This document shows, piece after piece, positions 14,489-25,490 of a DNA stretch of 64,000 nucleotides. Each line of letters begins with the position of its first letter. Position 1 is the stretch's first letter. This DNA is from Tricholomella constricta (lineage: Eukaryota; Basidiomycota; Agaricomycetes; Agaricales; Lyophyllaceae): positions 1 to 64,000 of the forward strand of contig JAACJP010000037.1 in the NCBI GenBank assembly GCA_013368375.1, written 5' to 3'. The notes beneath the pieces are model-generated. The model ran no database searches. It was not told where the DNA came from and was given only the letters and a program-made list of their open reading frames with translations. The position numbers were made by a program, and so were the translations under genes.

Positions 14489-15544
14489 GTGCCTGGGAGC
14501 TTGGCCGACGAATTGGCCAGGTCACATCGACCTGGCCCCACGGCGGGAAGCAGATGGCCAGACAGCCGTCTGTCAAGTAGAGCGTTCGGGGCGTCCACCC
14601 TGCGCATAGTCAAGATGGAGTCGGACGAAGACGACTTGTCCGATCCCGAGGCTAATGAAGAAGAGGCCAGCGAAAGGGAATTGCTTGCACTTCGAGTGAA
14701 GCAATTCTGGGACACCACCGATGTGGTTAGCGAGCATCGATGAAGGCGACTGGAGGAACGAGCGGATAGGCTCGTTCTGCGATCTACCGGAGCACAAGCT
14801 GTTGGAGAAATGGTCGCACAGGCATATGCCGACCGATACCTGGAAGCGCTGTCTGTAGTAGTTACGGAATACAGGAAGAAGTACCCTAAGGGAACTTCGA
14901 ATTCAGCAGTCAGCTCGATTGCTGGGACGCCTGTACCTAAGAAAGCTCCGTTAAACAAAAGAAAAGGTCGTTGGGATGACCTCTTCACTCCTCAAGCAGT
15001 GGCTGCTGGATCGAACCAGCCTCTTGATGAGGCTGCCATGGCAGTATCGGCGCTGCATCAAGCGCGCCAGTTAGGAGAATCTGACAACGATTACCATCGT
15101 CGGTCCGCGGCAGCGAAGTGCGAAAGAATGACTCGTGAAGAGCATCTTGCGCAACCACAGGGATCCAAATGGGCCCCTGTTAGTGAGTCTACGTTAGACC
15201 CACCCACGGAACGTAAGTATACAACCACGCAACCAGCTAGCAACGAAAGCGCGCCAGCTATTCAAGTACCTATGGATGCGAAGGATGGCCGTGTTCCATT
15301 AGCGAAAGATTGGAACAACCGAGTCGCATATCAGCGTTTGAGAAACGCTGATTTATCACGGAGCAAGTTCACGAATTATGATGATCAAGGAGTCGTCTTC
15401 GAAGGACATATGCCCGTAGATGAGATGGCGAGGCAATGGGCCTCGCAAACTCAAGGTTCGGATGGTGGACTGGGAAATGGGGCCGTCGGAAAACATAATA
15501 CGACGGCGACGGCTAACGGCCGTCAAGACATGCGGTTCGTATAA
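14489..15544 (+). pseudogene. Element A, ORF upstream of gag (gag N-terminal part)
   Basis: One frame, interrupted by a single TGA (14741-14743) and then open from 14744 to the TAA at 15542-15544. The product is acidic at first (ESDEDDLSDPEANEEEASE), then helical and basic (for example YLEALSVVVTEYRKKYPKG), with a polar low-complexity second half and no recognised domain. The following gag frame lies in the -1 register and is open across this stop (from about 15540), so the two were probably one longer gag or are joined by a frameshift. I cannot tell decay from programmed recoding here. It has several hairpins, for example 14515-14537 and 14756-14777. Confidence 0.55.
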
Positions 15545-15594
15545 GTGAACCCACTGCACATGATCAGCCTCGATTTCAAAGTCGAGGCTACTCA

Positions 15595-16629
15595 ATGCCT
15601 GACCCGATTCGCAGGAGTCAATCAATTGCGGACGGAATACATGCTGCTGGAGAGCAGCATAAAACTAAGATGCACGAACGGTTGCATCAACTGATACACG
15701 AGCGACTGGCTGTACGCCTATCGCTCCCTGATGGTATGAAATCTCGTCGTGCGGACTCAAAATCCGTAGGCACTTATAGTGGAAGTGCTAAGTTTGGCGA
15801 ATTGGAAGAATGGCTAGCCAGCCTTGTCGTGATGCTAGCCGTGAGCCAGTTTGGAGGAGCAGAACGCGACCAAGAGCGCGTTCTGATAACATCCGAGTTC
15901 CTTGATGGTGAAGCTCGGAAGTGGTACAATCGCCATGTTATCCATGTGAACCGCGAAAAGCAGTCCTGGACGTTTGAAGACGTCATACTAGGGCTGTACG
16001 ATCGGTTCGTGTTGCCTTCAACCATGCAGGACGCTCGTAACGACTTGAACGCCGTTATCTATTCGGCGAGCAAAGGCATACAAGGTCTGTATGACGACCT
16101 TGTGGATCACGCCATGAACATGGCAGCAAGAACGGATGATTGGACGTTCCTGGAGAAATTTCTCAAAACACTTCCGCGCGATATGCGGAAGGCATTATTC
16201 GATGACGGGCTATCACCCGAAATCAACACAGCCCAAGAGTTCCTAGCGGTGGGCTTAGCACATCAAGCCACCCAGAAGACGGCTGATTACTTTGAGCGGA
16301 CCATAACCGCTCAGCGAAGTCAACCGAGCCAAATGCGGAAACCAGATGGGGGGCGAGTAAACGCTCCACACAATAATTTCAACAGGCCTCGACGGGTGTA
16401 TGGCGCAGTAAATGAAAAGCCATATGTCAAGCCAGCGTATCAGGATCAACCTGGACGTGGAGAGCAAAAGCCCCATGTCGAAAAACCAGCGGTGAAGACG
16501 GGAGATCGTCCGCGTTACGATCAAACCAAAAACCACGATCATCACAACCATCCTCCGGGTGAAGTGTGCTTTAATTGTGGAAAACTAGGGCATTTTGCAA
16601 AAGATTGCAAACAGCCCAAGAAACAGTGA
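15595..16629 (+). CDS. Element A Gag (capsid and zinc knuckle)
   Basis: 344 codons from the ATG at 15595. The middle is a retrotransposon Gag/capsid-type helical region (FLDGEARKWYNRH, then VILGLYDRFVLPSTMQDA) as in Ty3/gypsy elements. The C-terminus has a CCHC zinc knuckle, CFNCGKLGHFAKDC. A TGA (16627-16629) ends this frame, but the same frame stays open beyond it for protease, so A's gag and pol are in one register. Either the TGA is read through or it is a decayed CGA; other TGAs in A favour decay. It is intact otherwise. Confidence 0.85.
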   Translation: MPDPIRRSQSIADGIHAAGEQHKTKMHERLHQLIHERLAVRLSLPDGMKSRRADSKSVGTYSGSAKFGELEEWLASLVVMLAVSQFGGAERDQERVLITSEFLDGEARKWYNRHVIHVNREKQSWTFEDVILGLYDRFVLPSTMQDARNDLNAVIYSASKGIQGLYDDLVDHAMNMAARTDDWTFLEKFLKTLPRDMRKALFDDGLSPEINTAQEFLAVGLAHQATQKTADYFERTITAQRSQPSQMRKPDGGRVNAPHNNFNRPRRVYGAVNEKPYVKPAYQDQPGRGEQKPHVEKPAVKTGDRPRYDQTKNHDHHNHPPGEVCFNCGKLGHFAKDCKQPKKQ

Positions 16630-17105
16630 GCGTTCCTAAGGGCCGCACGTACAGCGGCACCTGACGCGGCAAGTGAGGTGGACGATGAAGATACGTCTCC
16701 CGAGGACCCGGACGGACGAGACAATGGACGCCCTGATACAGAGGCGGACAATGAAGACGAAAGCGATGAGTTTGTAGACATGGAAATCTACGAAAATGAA
16801 TACTATGCTCGGGACGATGAGACCGAGCGTATGTTTGCAATGACAGAAGTAATTGCGTCAGAAGAACGCAATGATAAACCACCAGTTCGCAAAGTGAAAG
16901 TGCGGACGGGTAGGGACAAGATTGCTCATCCCGTAGTTCCGATAAAGGACAAGGAGTGCCTTGTCACCTACATTAACGTAGGTGGACATGAGGCTTGGAC
17001 CCTCTGGGATTCCGGGAGTACAACTACCGGACTTACGCCGTCATTCGCTCAAGTGGCCGATATTCGAGTATTTCCGCTGGAGGATCCATTAATCCTCCAG
17101 CTCGG
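16630..17105 (+). pseudogene. Element A pol, part 1: linker and start of protease
   Basis: Same frame as gag after its TGA: an acidic linker (EDTSPEDPDGRDNG, DESDEFVDMEIYENE) and the beginning of an aspartic protease, with catalytic DSGS in WTLWDSGSTTTG (about 17005). Broken at LQLG by element B. The continuation is at 23615, where GTKGSRATVNFG picks up in frame once one TCGG is removed. Confidence 0.85.
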
Positions 17106-17294
17106 TGGAGTAGCGTGCGCGCGCTACTCTAAACGCACGAGAGACGGATAAGGGCGCTATTTGTACATGTTTGGCTAGGACTTCCGAAGATTAGTCATCA
17201 CTAGGTAGACATCCGGGGAGATGGCAGAAGATCTCCCCGAGAGAAAACAACAATCTATTCCAAGGCGAAGCCACGGGCAATCCGGCCCACTCCA
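17106..17294 (+). repeat. Element B 5' LTR
   Basis: 189-bp direct repeat with the short inverted ends TGGAGT/ACTCCA. Contains two perfect hairpins: GAGTAGCG/CGCTACTC (17108-17129, loop 6) and CGGGGAGAT/ATCTCCCCG (17214-17239, loop 8). The second spans an ATG at 17221 that opens the gag frame. Confidence 0.93.
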
Positions 17295-18876
17295 TCTGGT
17301 GACGACGACAGATTCATCCACGCGAACTACGTACACAGCGAACAAGTCTAAAGAAGAATCAAGAGCAGCGCCTAGAGAAGAAACAGAGAACCACGGAAAT
17401 TTTCCAGTCTACAAACTGGCCCCACGACGTCGAGCACCATTACCCAGAGACGCACAAGGCCGATTCCTGGCTTTTCGTGAACCCACGCCCACACTGTCAC
17501 CCACGCCGACCACAACGGACACATCTAGATCGAACAGCCCCGATTCCTACGGATTCCCAGGCAGAAGCCCAACCGCACCCACGTCACCACCACAGATTCC
17601 GATCCCCATCGCAGACGACTCCGACAACGACATGCCCGCCAACGTCGAACCATTCTGGGGCGATCGCCCAGACGAAAACGGGCAAGACTTCTTCCGCGCA
17701 TTCAACCGCGCCATGGGCGACAAGTCCGACGACGTCAAGCGTAAGCTTTTCGTCAATTACCTTCACGCCGACGGAGAGGCTGACGAGTGGTATGCCGGAC
17801 TGCCCGCGGCGGTCCGCGCGGACTGGGATGACATCGAGACGGCATTCCATGCGCGATGGCCCAGGGCGACGGTGGCGCGAAAAACGGCGATGGAGTATGA
17901 GGAGGAGATCCTCGCGCTGCGTCTAACGGAGGAGAGCATGGGGTTGAAGGAATTGGTGGCAGGCCGGGACGTCTACACGCATATCGTGTGGGCGGACCGA
18001 ATGGGGGCGCTGGTAGCCAGGGCCGGACACGCGACAGGGTCGACCTACATCGGCCTTGTGCGCCGCGGACTACCCAGCCTCATTCGGGAGAAGATCGTCG
18101 GTGCGCCTGCCGACTGGACCGCCTTCTTAGCGACCGTACGTGCCGTCGACATCGACCACATTCGCGATGGCGCCGCAGAATTGAGAAAGGAGAGGGACAG
18201 GCAGAAGAGGTTGGACGAGCGGATGCGGATGTTAGAGGCGATGAACTCACCGACACGCGCGATTCGGGGACAGCTGGCGAACACCAGCATCACGGTCACG
18301 GCACCAAAGACACGGCAGATCACCACCCTCGAAGGAAACCCGTTCCTCAACGCAGGCGGAGGGCAGGGCAGCTTGTCCTACGCCACAGTGGGTGGAGGCC
18401 GAGTGGCGGGAGGAACAGCAGCTAGGACACCCCGACCACCGCCGACGGAGGCCGACCGGGTGGCGCTGCGCGCACGTCTGGCAGAAATGCTACACCACCC
18501 CAACACCGAGGCGGGTCGCACCGCACACCAGGCCCAGCAACGGGCCTGGATTGAGAAACACGGAGCGGAGACCAAGGTGACGGAGCTGACAGCGTACCCA
18601 TTACGCCCAGGAACCCTTCCCGCAAACTCGAACGAATGCTTCGGATGCGGCCAATCGGGCCACATCGCGCCCAAGTGCCCACTGCCCATGGAACGACGCC
18701 TGAACATCCGCGAGGCGGATTGGCGCGCCATCTGCCGAAGCGTGCTACGTATCACGTTCGCAACGCCTGTGCGGTACATAGCCATCGACGATTACGGTGG
18801 TATCGCCGCTGTCGAGCCATCAGCCTACATCGAAGAACTGGAGGACCAGGGAAATGGGGAAGGGCCGTCCGAATGA
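17221..18876 (+). CDS. Element B Gag
   Basis: Frame open from an ATG at 17221 inside the LTR to the TGA at 18874-18876 (551 codons). A later in-frame ATG at 17632 (MPANVEPFWGDRPDENG) begins the conserved part and is an alternative start. Order: proline/serine-rich N-terminus, capsid-like helical region (FFRAFNRAMGDKSDDVKRK, YLHADGEADEWYAGLP), a charged helix (ELRKERDRQKRLDERMRML), and a CCHC knuckle CFGCGQSGHIAPKC near 18640. The 3' end overlaps pol in the -1 frame by about 240 nt, with a frameshift signal just before the stop. Confidence 0.88.
   Translation: MAEDLPERKQQSIPRRSHGQSGPLHLVTTTDSSTRTTYTANKSKEESRAAPREETENHGNFPVYKLAPRRRAPLPRDAQGRFLAFREPTPTLSPTPTTTDTSRSNSPDSYGFPGRSPTAPTSPPQIPIPIADDSDNDMPANVEPFWGDRPDENGQDFFRAFNRAMGDKSDDVKRKLFVNYLHADGEADEWYAGLPAAVRADWDDIETAFHARWPRATVARKTAMEYEEEILALRLTEESMGLKELVAGRDVYTHIVWADRMGALVARAGHATGSTYIGLVRRGLPSLIREKIVGAPADWTAFLATVRAVDIDHIRDGAAELRKERDRQKRLDERMRMLEAMNSPTRAIRGQLANTSITVTAPKTRQITTLEGNPFLNAGGGQGSLSYATVGGGRVAGGTAARTPRPPPTEADRVALRARLAEMLHHPNTEAGRTAHQAQQRAWIEKHGAETKVTELTAYPLRPGTLPANSNECFGCGQSGHIAPKCPLPMERRLNIREADWRAICRSVLRITFATPVRYIAIDDYGGIAAVEPSAYIEELEDQGNGEGPSE
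17297..17309 (+). promoter_or_regulatory. Element B primer-binding site (tRNA type)
   Basis: TGGTGACGACGAC begins 2 nt after the LTR. TGG complements the CCA tail of a tRNA, so priming is probably by a host tRNA. I cannot name the tRNA without a tRNA set. Confidence 0.5.
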
Positions 18877-18894
18877 ACGCACAACGGACGGCCC
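18849..18894 (+). promoter_or_regulatory. Element B -1 ribosomal frameshift signal
   Basis: Slippery heptamer GGGAAAT at 18849-18855 in the correct X XXY YYZ phase (gag codons CAG GGA AAT). A 6-nt spacer (18856-18861) precedes a perfect 9-bp stem, GGGCCGTCC (18862-18870) with GGACGGCCC (18886-18894), loop 15 nt. The gag TGA lies in the loop. Gag is in frame 1 and pol in frame 3, exactly the -1 relation needed. Confidence 0.85.
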
Positions 18895-21800
18895 AACAGC
18901 ACAAGGCGGTGGACGCAGAGGTCCCCGCCCAGCGAAGAGGGGTGGGCGGGGACGAAGCGAGGACTCACGAGATAGATTCAACCCAACATGTAATTCGTGA
19001 AAACATGAGCATCGTTGACATCTATGCCGTGGGTCGCGCGCCCACTATCAGCGAAACGGGAGCAATACCATTCCTGCACACAGTGGAGTTAGTGGGGATG
19101 GAGGGGGAGAGAGTGTCGGTCATCGCAACGTTTGATGACGGTGCAATGGTGGGCGCCATGTGCAGCCGCATATTCGAACGCGTCAAGGCACGGCTCAGTG
19201 GCTGGGGGCCCTCGGAGCGCCGTCTGCGCATGGCAGATGGAAAGGTGGTGCGGGCAGAAGCGGTGTGGTGTGGAGACATCGAAATCGCCGGTGTCAGGGC
19301 GCGAGGAGCATTCGAGGTGTTTGACAGTGGCGGTAGCTGGGAGTTCTTGTTTGGAAAGCCGCTAATGCTGGCGTTCGACGCCATCCACAGCTACCGCCTC
19401 GACCAGGTGACCATACGAGACCTCAACACCTGCGCCACGCTGCAGAACGAAAATCCGAACGCACCACGGACGCACTTGCACAGCCAGACAGCACCTAACA
19501 TGGTGGCGCGAGGAAACACAATGGGGGGGCAGTCCGAAGCTGCAGACCAACCCCCCCTGAGGCAAGTCACCCCTTCTCTTACCAGTCACGCAGACGCACC
19601 TGACAAACCGAACGTTGCACAACCCACCAAACAAGACGAAGGAAACGCAGCGCCTACGGCGACGCCGCACCCGCCTCGACGTGCTGCATGGGTTGAAGAC
19701 GAAGAAGAGGCAGAGACGGTGTCCGAACGCAAGGGGCAGGATACCAGCAGCGAAACAGCGTGCAACGAAGGAGAAAACCAGCAACCGGACAGCGGGGCAG
19801 GTGAAGAGGGAAAACAGGAGGCGGGGCAAAAGGAAGAGCCCAAAGGAAGGTCCCCTTTAGCGGCGAGCTGGAGAGGAGCAGGGCAAAGGAGACATCGCCG
19901 ATTCCACACTCGAACACGCAACATACCAAGGATCAAGCGCATAGGGACGGGGCAGAGGCGGAAACCGCCCCAAGCGCACACGGGCAACGCAGACGAGGCG
20001 ACACCAATACAGAACATCAGCGATGCCACCATCGAGGAGCAGGATATGGGCACGGACATTCCTGTCGATGAATTGCGTCGGGATAATGAGGGGATCTTCA
20101 CGAGGAAGACGGATCCTTTCAAACCGGAGAGAGTGGCAGAGATCCTGCGATGCATCAAGATCGGTGACGATCTCTCCAGCGAGGAACATGCCACCGTGTG
20201 CGCATTGGTCGCCGAGTACGCTGATGTGTTCGCACTGTCGGTCGGAGAGGTTTTCACGGTGGACGGCGCGGTACATAAGCTGAATGTACCGCCTGACGCT
20301 AAGTTTTCATCAAAGGTTCGCCAAAAGCCACTCACACCGCCGCAGCGACAGTACTTGCACGAGAAGATAGACAAGATGTTGGACGCAGGCATCATCGAGG
20401 CGTGCAGCCCCAACGACGTGAAGTGCGTCTCACCAACGACGTTACCTCAGAAGGCGCACCAAGGCGCGGGTTTGACGCTCGACGAGCTCAAACAACGGGT
20501 GAACGAACAATGCATAGTTAACGGCTTTGATCCACAGTTCCAAGTAGCACCCAGAGGCGAACCAACACCCGATGACGAAAAGCCGCAAGGAGCGCCGAAG
20601 TGGCGGATTTGCCAAAATTTTGCAGAGGTCAACAAGCTCACAGAAATTGCCCCGATGCCTCAGGGCGACATACGAATGAAGCAACAAAAGTTAAGTTGTC
20701 ATCGCTGGCTCTCGCTTTTCGATTTCGCTTCCGGCTTCTACGCAGTGGAGATGGCCGAGGAATCGAAACCCTACACGGCGTTCTACGTCGAAGGGCGAGG
20801 CTACTTCTGGTACCGTCGCATGCCGTTCGGTCTCACGGGCGCACCATCTACGTTCGCGAACGTTACGGCGAACTGCCTGCACGACCTCCTAGTGCAGGAG
20901 GTTATTGAATTGTTCGTTGACGATGGCGGGATGGCGTCAAACGAGTTTGGCGACATGGTACGGAAGCTGACGCTGTTATTCTCGCGGGCGCGCGAGAAGA
21001 AGTTGTCTATCTCAGCAGCAAAGTCGGAATTGTTCGTGTCGACAGGCGTGTTCGCGGGCGCGTCTGTGGGGCGGGACGGAGTGCAGCCCGATTTAACAAA
21101 ACTGACGGCCATTGTCAACTGGAAGAACCCGGAGGACACAATGAACCTAGCGGCCTTCTTGGGGCTCACGGGTTGGTTCCGTGACCTCATAAAGGGGTAT
21201 GCTTTGGTGGAGAAGCCGCTACGGGACCTACTGCGGGAGGTCGAGATGCCTCCAGGGTGTTCGAAGTCAGTCTATCGCAAGACAATGGGGAACTGGAAGC
21301 TCGCCGACAGATGGACAAGCGCGCATGATAAGTCGTTCATCGAACTGAAAAGGCTGTTAACGTCAGAACCAGTGCTGCGCGCACCGAAGTGGGACGGCAC
21401 GCACTTCATCATTACGAGTGATGGCTGCCAGGACGCGTTTGGCGCTGTGCTAGCGCAACGGTTCACGACGGAATTGCCAGGGGGGAAAACAGTCACGAAG
21501 CTACACCCGCTAGGTTTTGCGTCAAAACGCACCTCGCGGGCGGAAGGGAAGTACAAACCCTTCCTCCTCGAGTTTGCCGCGCTAAAGTTCGCCCTCGACA
21601 AGTTTTCTGACATTGTATGGGGTTTTCCGGTGGAGGTGGTGACGGACTGCCAGGCCTTGCGCGACGTGCTAACCAACGACAAGCTCAGTGCCACGCACGC
21701 GCGATGGCGTGACGGGATCCTGGCGCATCAAATCGTGGACGTACGGCACGTACCCGGACGCACAAACGTAGTGGCGGATGGACTAAGTAGGGCAAACGAG

Positions 21801-23369
21801 GGCAAGCCAAACGAAAAAGGGGATGGCAGCGATTGGTCAGTGAGTGAGGACTGGGAGGCTATAACAGGACTGGTACACGACATCTTTCGGGTGGCCGAAT
21901 GCACCGACTTGGACGCCCTGCGCCACCGTTTCGCGGGCGAACCAATGTTCATGGAGGTAATCGAGTCTCTGAACGAACTCGACACAGGCAAAACGCTGAA
22001 GGAGCGGCGACGAGCAAAGCATCGCGCCATGGATTACATGCTCGAAGGAGACAGATTGTACAAGGTCGGAGGGGGATCAAGGGCTCGAGCGCGGGCGAGA
22101 GTGGAATGCGTGACGCGGGGCGAGGCGATCGAATTGGCACGCAGGGAACACCACAGCGGCGGCCACTGGGGACGCGATGCAGTAAAACGACGACTGACTG
22201 ACACAGTGTGGAGCCCGGGGCTCGACGCCTCAATACTGGAGGGTATTAAAGACTGCGGGAAGTGTAAAAATTTTGGTGGTACGCACCTTCACGCTCTCTT
22301 GAACCCGATAACACGGCGCCACCCTTTCGAGCTCCTGGTGGGTGACTACCTATCACTGCCCACCGGTACGGGCGGATTCCACACGCTGGGAGTGTACCTC
22401 GACACATACTCCCAGCACGTGTGGGCACACAAATTCAAAACGGCGGGAACCGCGAAGACAACGGTTGAGTCTCTCGGGCGGATTTTCCAGGACTTCGCGC
22501 CATCGGAGACGCTCATGGTCGATGGAGGACGACACTTCAATAACAAGGAAGTCAAGGATTTCTGCGGGAAGTGGGGGACAGAGACGCATGTCGTGGCGGC
22601 CTATTCACCCTGGGTGAATGGGCTGGTTGAAGGTACGAACAAGATCCTTCTACATGTCTTGAAACGACTCTGCGCCCCGGACTTAGACGAAGCCGAATGC
22701 GATGCCATGCCCATCGCCAACCTACCGAAAAACTGGCCCAAATACCTGGACGAGGCGATCCGGATACTCAACTGGAGAATGCTCCCCGCCTTAAACCACT
22801 CGCCGAAGGAACTACTGCTGGGGCTAGTGATTGGCACACCGAAAACACAGCCCGAGGACAGCGCATCAGTGCTCAAGACGGACGACGTCAATACACAGCT
22901 CGCATACACTGCGCAACAGAGGCTAGACGGTTACGCCGCGGCGGTAACACATGCTGTTAAGCGCAAAGCGGCATTCGACAGACGCGTCACAGCGGAACGG
23001 CAAGGGGAAGTTATATTCCAACGCGGTCAGCTCGTACAGATCTATCGAAACGACCTGGACTACACGTTCAGTACGGACCGGAAGCTACTCCCAAAATGGT
23101 CGACGCCACGGAGGGTGACCGAGCGAATTGCGAACTCATACAGGCTGGAGACGTTGGGGGGCGTGGCGCTGGAAGGGAGGTTCAGCGCAAGGAGACTACG
23201 AGGTTTCACACCGAGGGAGGGTTCGGACCTGGAAGCAAAGCAAGCAGCTGTAATGAAGAAGGTGGCAGAAGAGGAGGACGAGAGGGGAAGAGCAGACGAA
23301 GCCGAAGTGGCGGCGGACAGGAGCGGGGAGGACGAAGACGGCTGGGAAACGGAGGAAGAAGGAGAGTAA
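18853..23369 (+). CDS. Element B Pol (protease, RT, RNase H, integrase)
   Basis: The pol frame is open from 18636 and probably entered by -1 slippage at 18849-18855. Domains in order: aspartic protease (ATFDDGAM near 19125, DDG rather than DSG/DTG); acidic/basic low-complexity linker to about 20060; RT with LFDFASGFYAVEM, MPFGLTGAPSTFANV and catalytic FVDD (20913-20924, where most relatives have YLDD); RNase H (TSDGCQDAFGAVLAQ); integrase zinc-binding HH..CC (HHSGGHWGRDAV, CGKCKNF) and catalytic D, D, E (LLVGDYLSLP, LMVDGGRHF, GLVEGTNK). The tail is acidic, with no clear chromodomain. No stops: apparently functional. Confidence 0.92.
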
Positions 23370-23425
23370 AGTGAGGATAGCCCGGAAAATGCGACGGGGA
23401 CGTCGCTTTGTTCGGGGGGGGCACA

Positions 23426-23614
23426 TGGAGTAGCGTGCGCGCGCTACTCTAAACGCACGAGAGACGGATAAGGGCGCTATTTGTACATGTTTGGCTAGGA
23501 CTTCCGAAGATTAGTCATCACTAGGTAGACATCCGGGGAGATGGCAGAAGATCTCCCCGAGAGAAAACAACAATCTATTCCAAGGCGAAGCCACGGGCAA
23601 TCCGGCCCACTCCA
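23426..23614 (+). repeat. Element B 3' LTR
   Basis: Identical by eye over 189 bp to the 5' LTR, preceded by a run of eight G in TTCGGGGGGGG, the likely polypurine tract. Confidence 0.93.
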
Positions 23615-25490
23615 TCGGGACTAAAGGAAGTCGGGCCACAGTAAACTTTGGCACGACGGTGGAAGCCGCTCTTCCAGGGTTTAAAGGCAAGGTTTACATG
23701 GACCTTGCTAACTTTGATCGATACGACGTGATTATAGGCACGCCATTTATGCACGCAAATAACGTCGTGCTGGACTTTAACCGTGACGAAGTTGTCGTCA
23801 ATGGAGTCGCTATACCAGCGACTAAAGTAAAAATGGAGGATACCGATGGCCGAGCTAGACGCCATCGGTCATTGGAGAAACGAAGAGAATGACTAAGAGT
23901 AACAGTAGAAGATGACGATGATCCTGATAATGAGGGTAGGCCGATAAACAGCCTACCGAAGGATCATCCAGCACTTCTATTATCCGAGGAAGAGTTTCAA
24001 GAAACTCTTAAGGAGGGGGATAAGCCACCTCCGAAGAAGAGAAAACCCCAACGACGACAGCAGAAGGCACAAAACGAGCCTTCGAACGAACGAGCACAGG
24101 TTAACGAGCCATGCGAAGAACGTCAGCGCGATAATGAAGTGTGTAAGACGAGCGGGGCCGACAAGGATACGGAATCAGAGCTGTATACGAATACGAGTAA
24201 TTGATCATTTTGGGATAGACCAAATCCACATCCACAATATGAGTGGATGTTCGACCCACGGATGCCGCAAGAATGGAACGCAGTAATAGCGTCAATGCGG
24301 GCTCACGAAGGAAGAAATGTAGGCACGCGAGGACAAGCGTACCGAAATCCACGGCCTGAGGAAGTATCGGAGCCAACGGAAATGAATTTTCCGGTGAATA
24401 TACAACGGACTAAACGGCCGTTGTATCGGTTACCAGTGAAGGATGAGAGTGACTTTGCTCTCATAAAACTACGAGCTAGGTTTGATGTTAAACCTAGCAA
24501 TAAAAACACAGCGCACATTCGCGCTGCAAGAACGGTGAACGGAAAAGGTAAGGCACCCAATGGAGGCCTTACCGCGGAAGATTATCCACGACTTCGCCAG
24601 CAATGGCATGACGAATTTGAAGATATGGTGGGTGGTACGAAACAACAGCTACCACCCTGGCGGGAAGTCAATCACGAGATTACTCTCGTCGATGATGAGA
24701 AACAGTACCAGTACCACGCGCCGAGGTGTCCAATGTCCCTTCGCGAGGAATTCTACGTGAAGGTCAATCGGTATACGGATTCTAAATGGTGGGAGCCTCG
24801 TTCGGTGAAGCAAGCAGCGCCGCTGCTATGTATCCTGAAAAAAGACGGCTCCCTGAGAACACCCTTGGACGCACGCCAGCGTAACGATAACACGATCAAG
24901 GATGTTACGCCCTTGCCAGACCAGGAAGTTATTCGCGAAGATGTCACTAGGGGAAAAATACGTTCAAAAATTGACTTAACGGATGCGTATGAACAAGTAC
25001 GCATCCTTGAAAAAGATGTACATAAAACCGCCTTCGCAACGATAGCGGGAACATACATCAGTAACATCATGCAAATCGGGGACTGTAATGCTCCCGCGAC
25101 ATTTCAACGATTAATGACGTCCATCTTTTGGGACGTCATTGGGAAGTTCATGCATGTATACTTGGACGATATATTCATATTCTCGAACTCTATTGAGGAA
25201 CATGAAGACCACTTACGAGTTGTGTTCGAACGATTACGCGAACAATCACTCTACCTTAAATGGAAGAAATGCGAATTGTATTCGGACCGCGTTGATTGCC
25301 TTGGTCACATCATTGACGACCAAGGAATTCACCCTGACGCTGACAAACTGGCACGGATCCGTGACTGGAGGATACCACGGAATTACAACGATATCCAACG
25401 ATTCGTTGGACTTGTTAACTATCTGAGACAGTTTCTCCCAGATATATCTGCGTACACTGGTCCACTTATGGCAATGACCGAGAATGGGTC
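23615..25490 (+). pseudogene. Element A pol, part 2: end of protease and reverse transcriptase
   Basis: Resumes the protease (VIIGTPFMHANNVVLDF). After two TGA codons in the same frame (23890-23892 and 24202-24204) it is open from 24205 to the C insertion. RT blocks: LCILKKDGSLRTPLDARQ, SKIDLTDAYEQVRI, MQIGDCNAPATFQRLM, catalytic YLDD in HVYLDDIFIFSN (25158-25169), CLGHIIDDQGIHPD and FVGLVNYLRQF. Interrupted at ENG by element C. Downstream sequence begins GSPFYW at 31811, in frame when the 5-bp duplication is removed. Dense perfect hairpins, such as 25113-25140 (arms of 10), lie within this coding DNA. Confidence 0.88.

Larger units (their letters stand above)
17106..23614 (+). mobile_element. 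Element B: complete, recent Ty3/gypsy retrotransposon
   Basis: 6509 bp. Two LTRs of 189 bp (17106-17294 and 23426-23614), beginning TGGAGTAGC and ending CACTCCA, are identical by eye. The 4-bp duplication TCGG stands on both sides (17102-17105 and 23615-23618). PBS follows 2 nt after the left LTR, and a G-rich purine tract (23414-23421) precedes the right one. Both gag and pol are open. Identical LTRs, intact frames and a clean target duplication indicate very recent transposition, so the element may be active. It sits in the protease gene of element A. Confidence 0.93.

Noticed and set aside
14092..14580. Plus-strand 162-codon frame
   Set aside because: Lies across the reversed LTR fragment; the same frame appears over every C-type LTR and has no protein character.
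18636..18852. Start of element B pol at 18636 as an independent ATG-initiated gene
   Set aside because: Overlaps the Gag zinc knuckle in another frame; the conserved pol sequence begins after the frameshift site.
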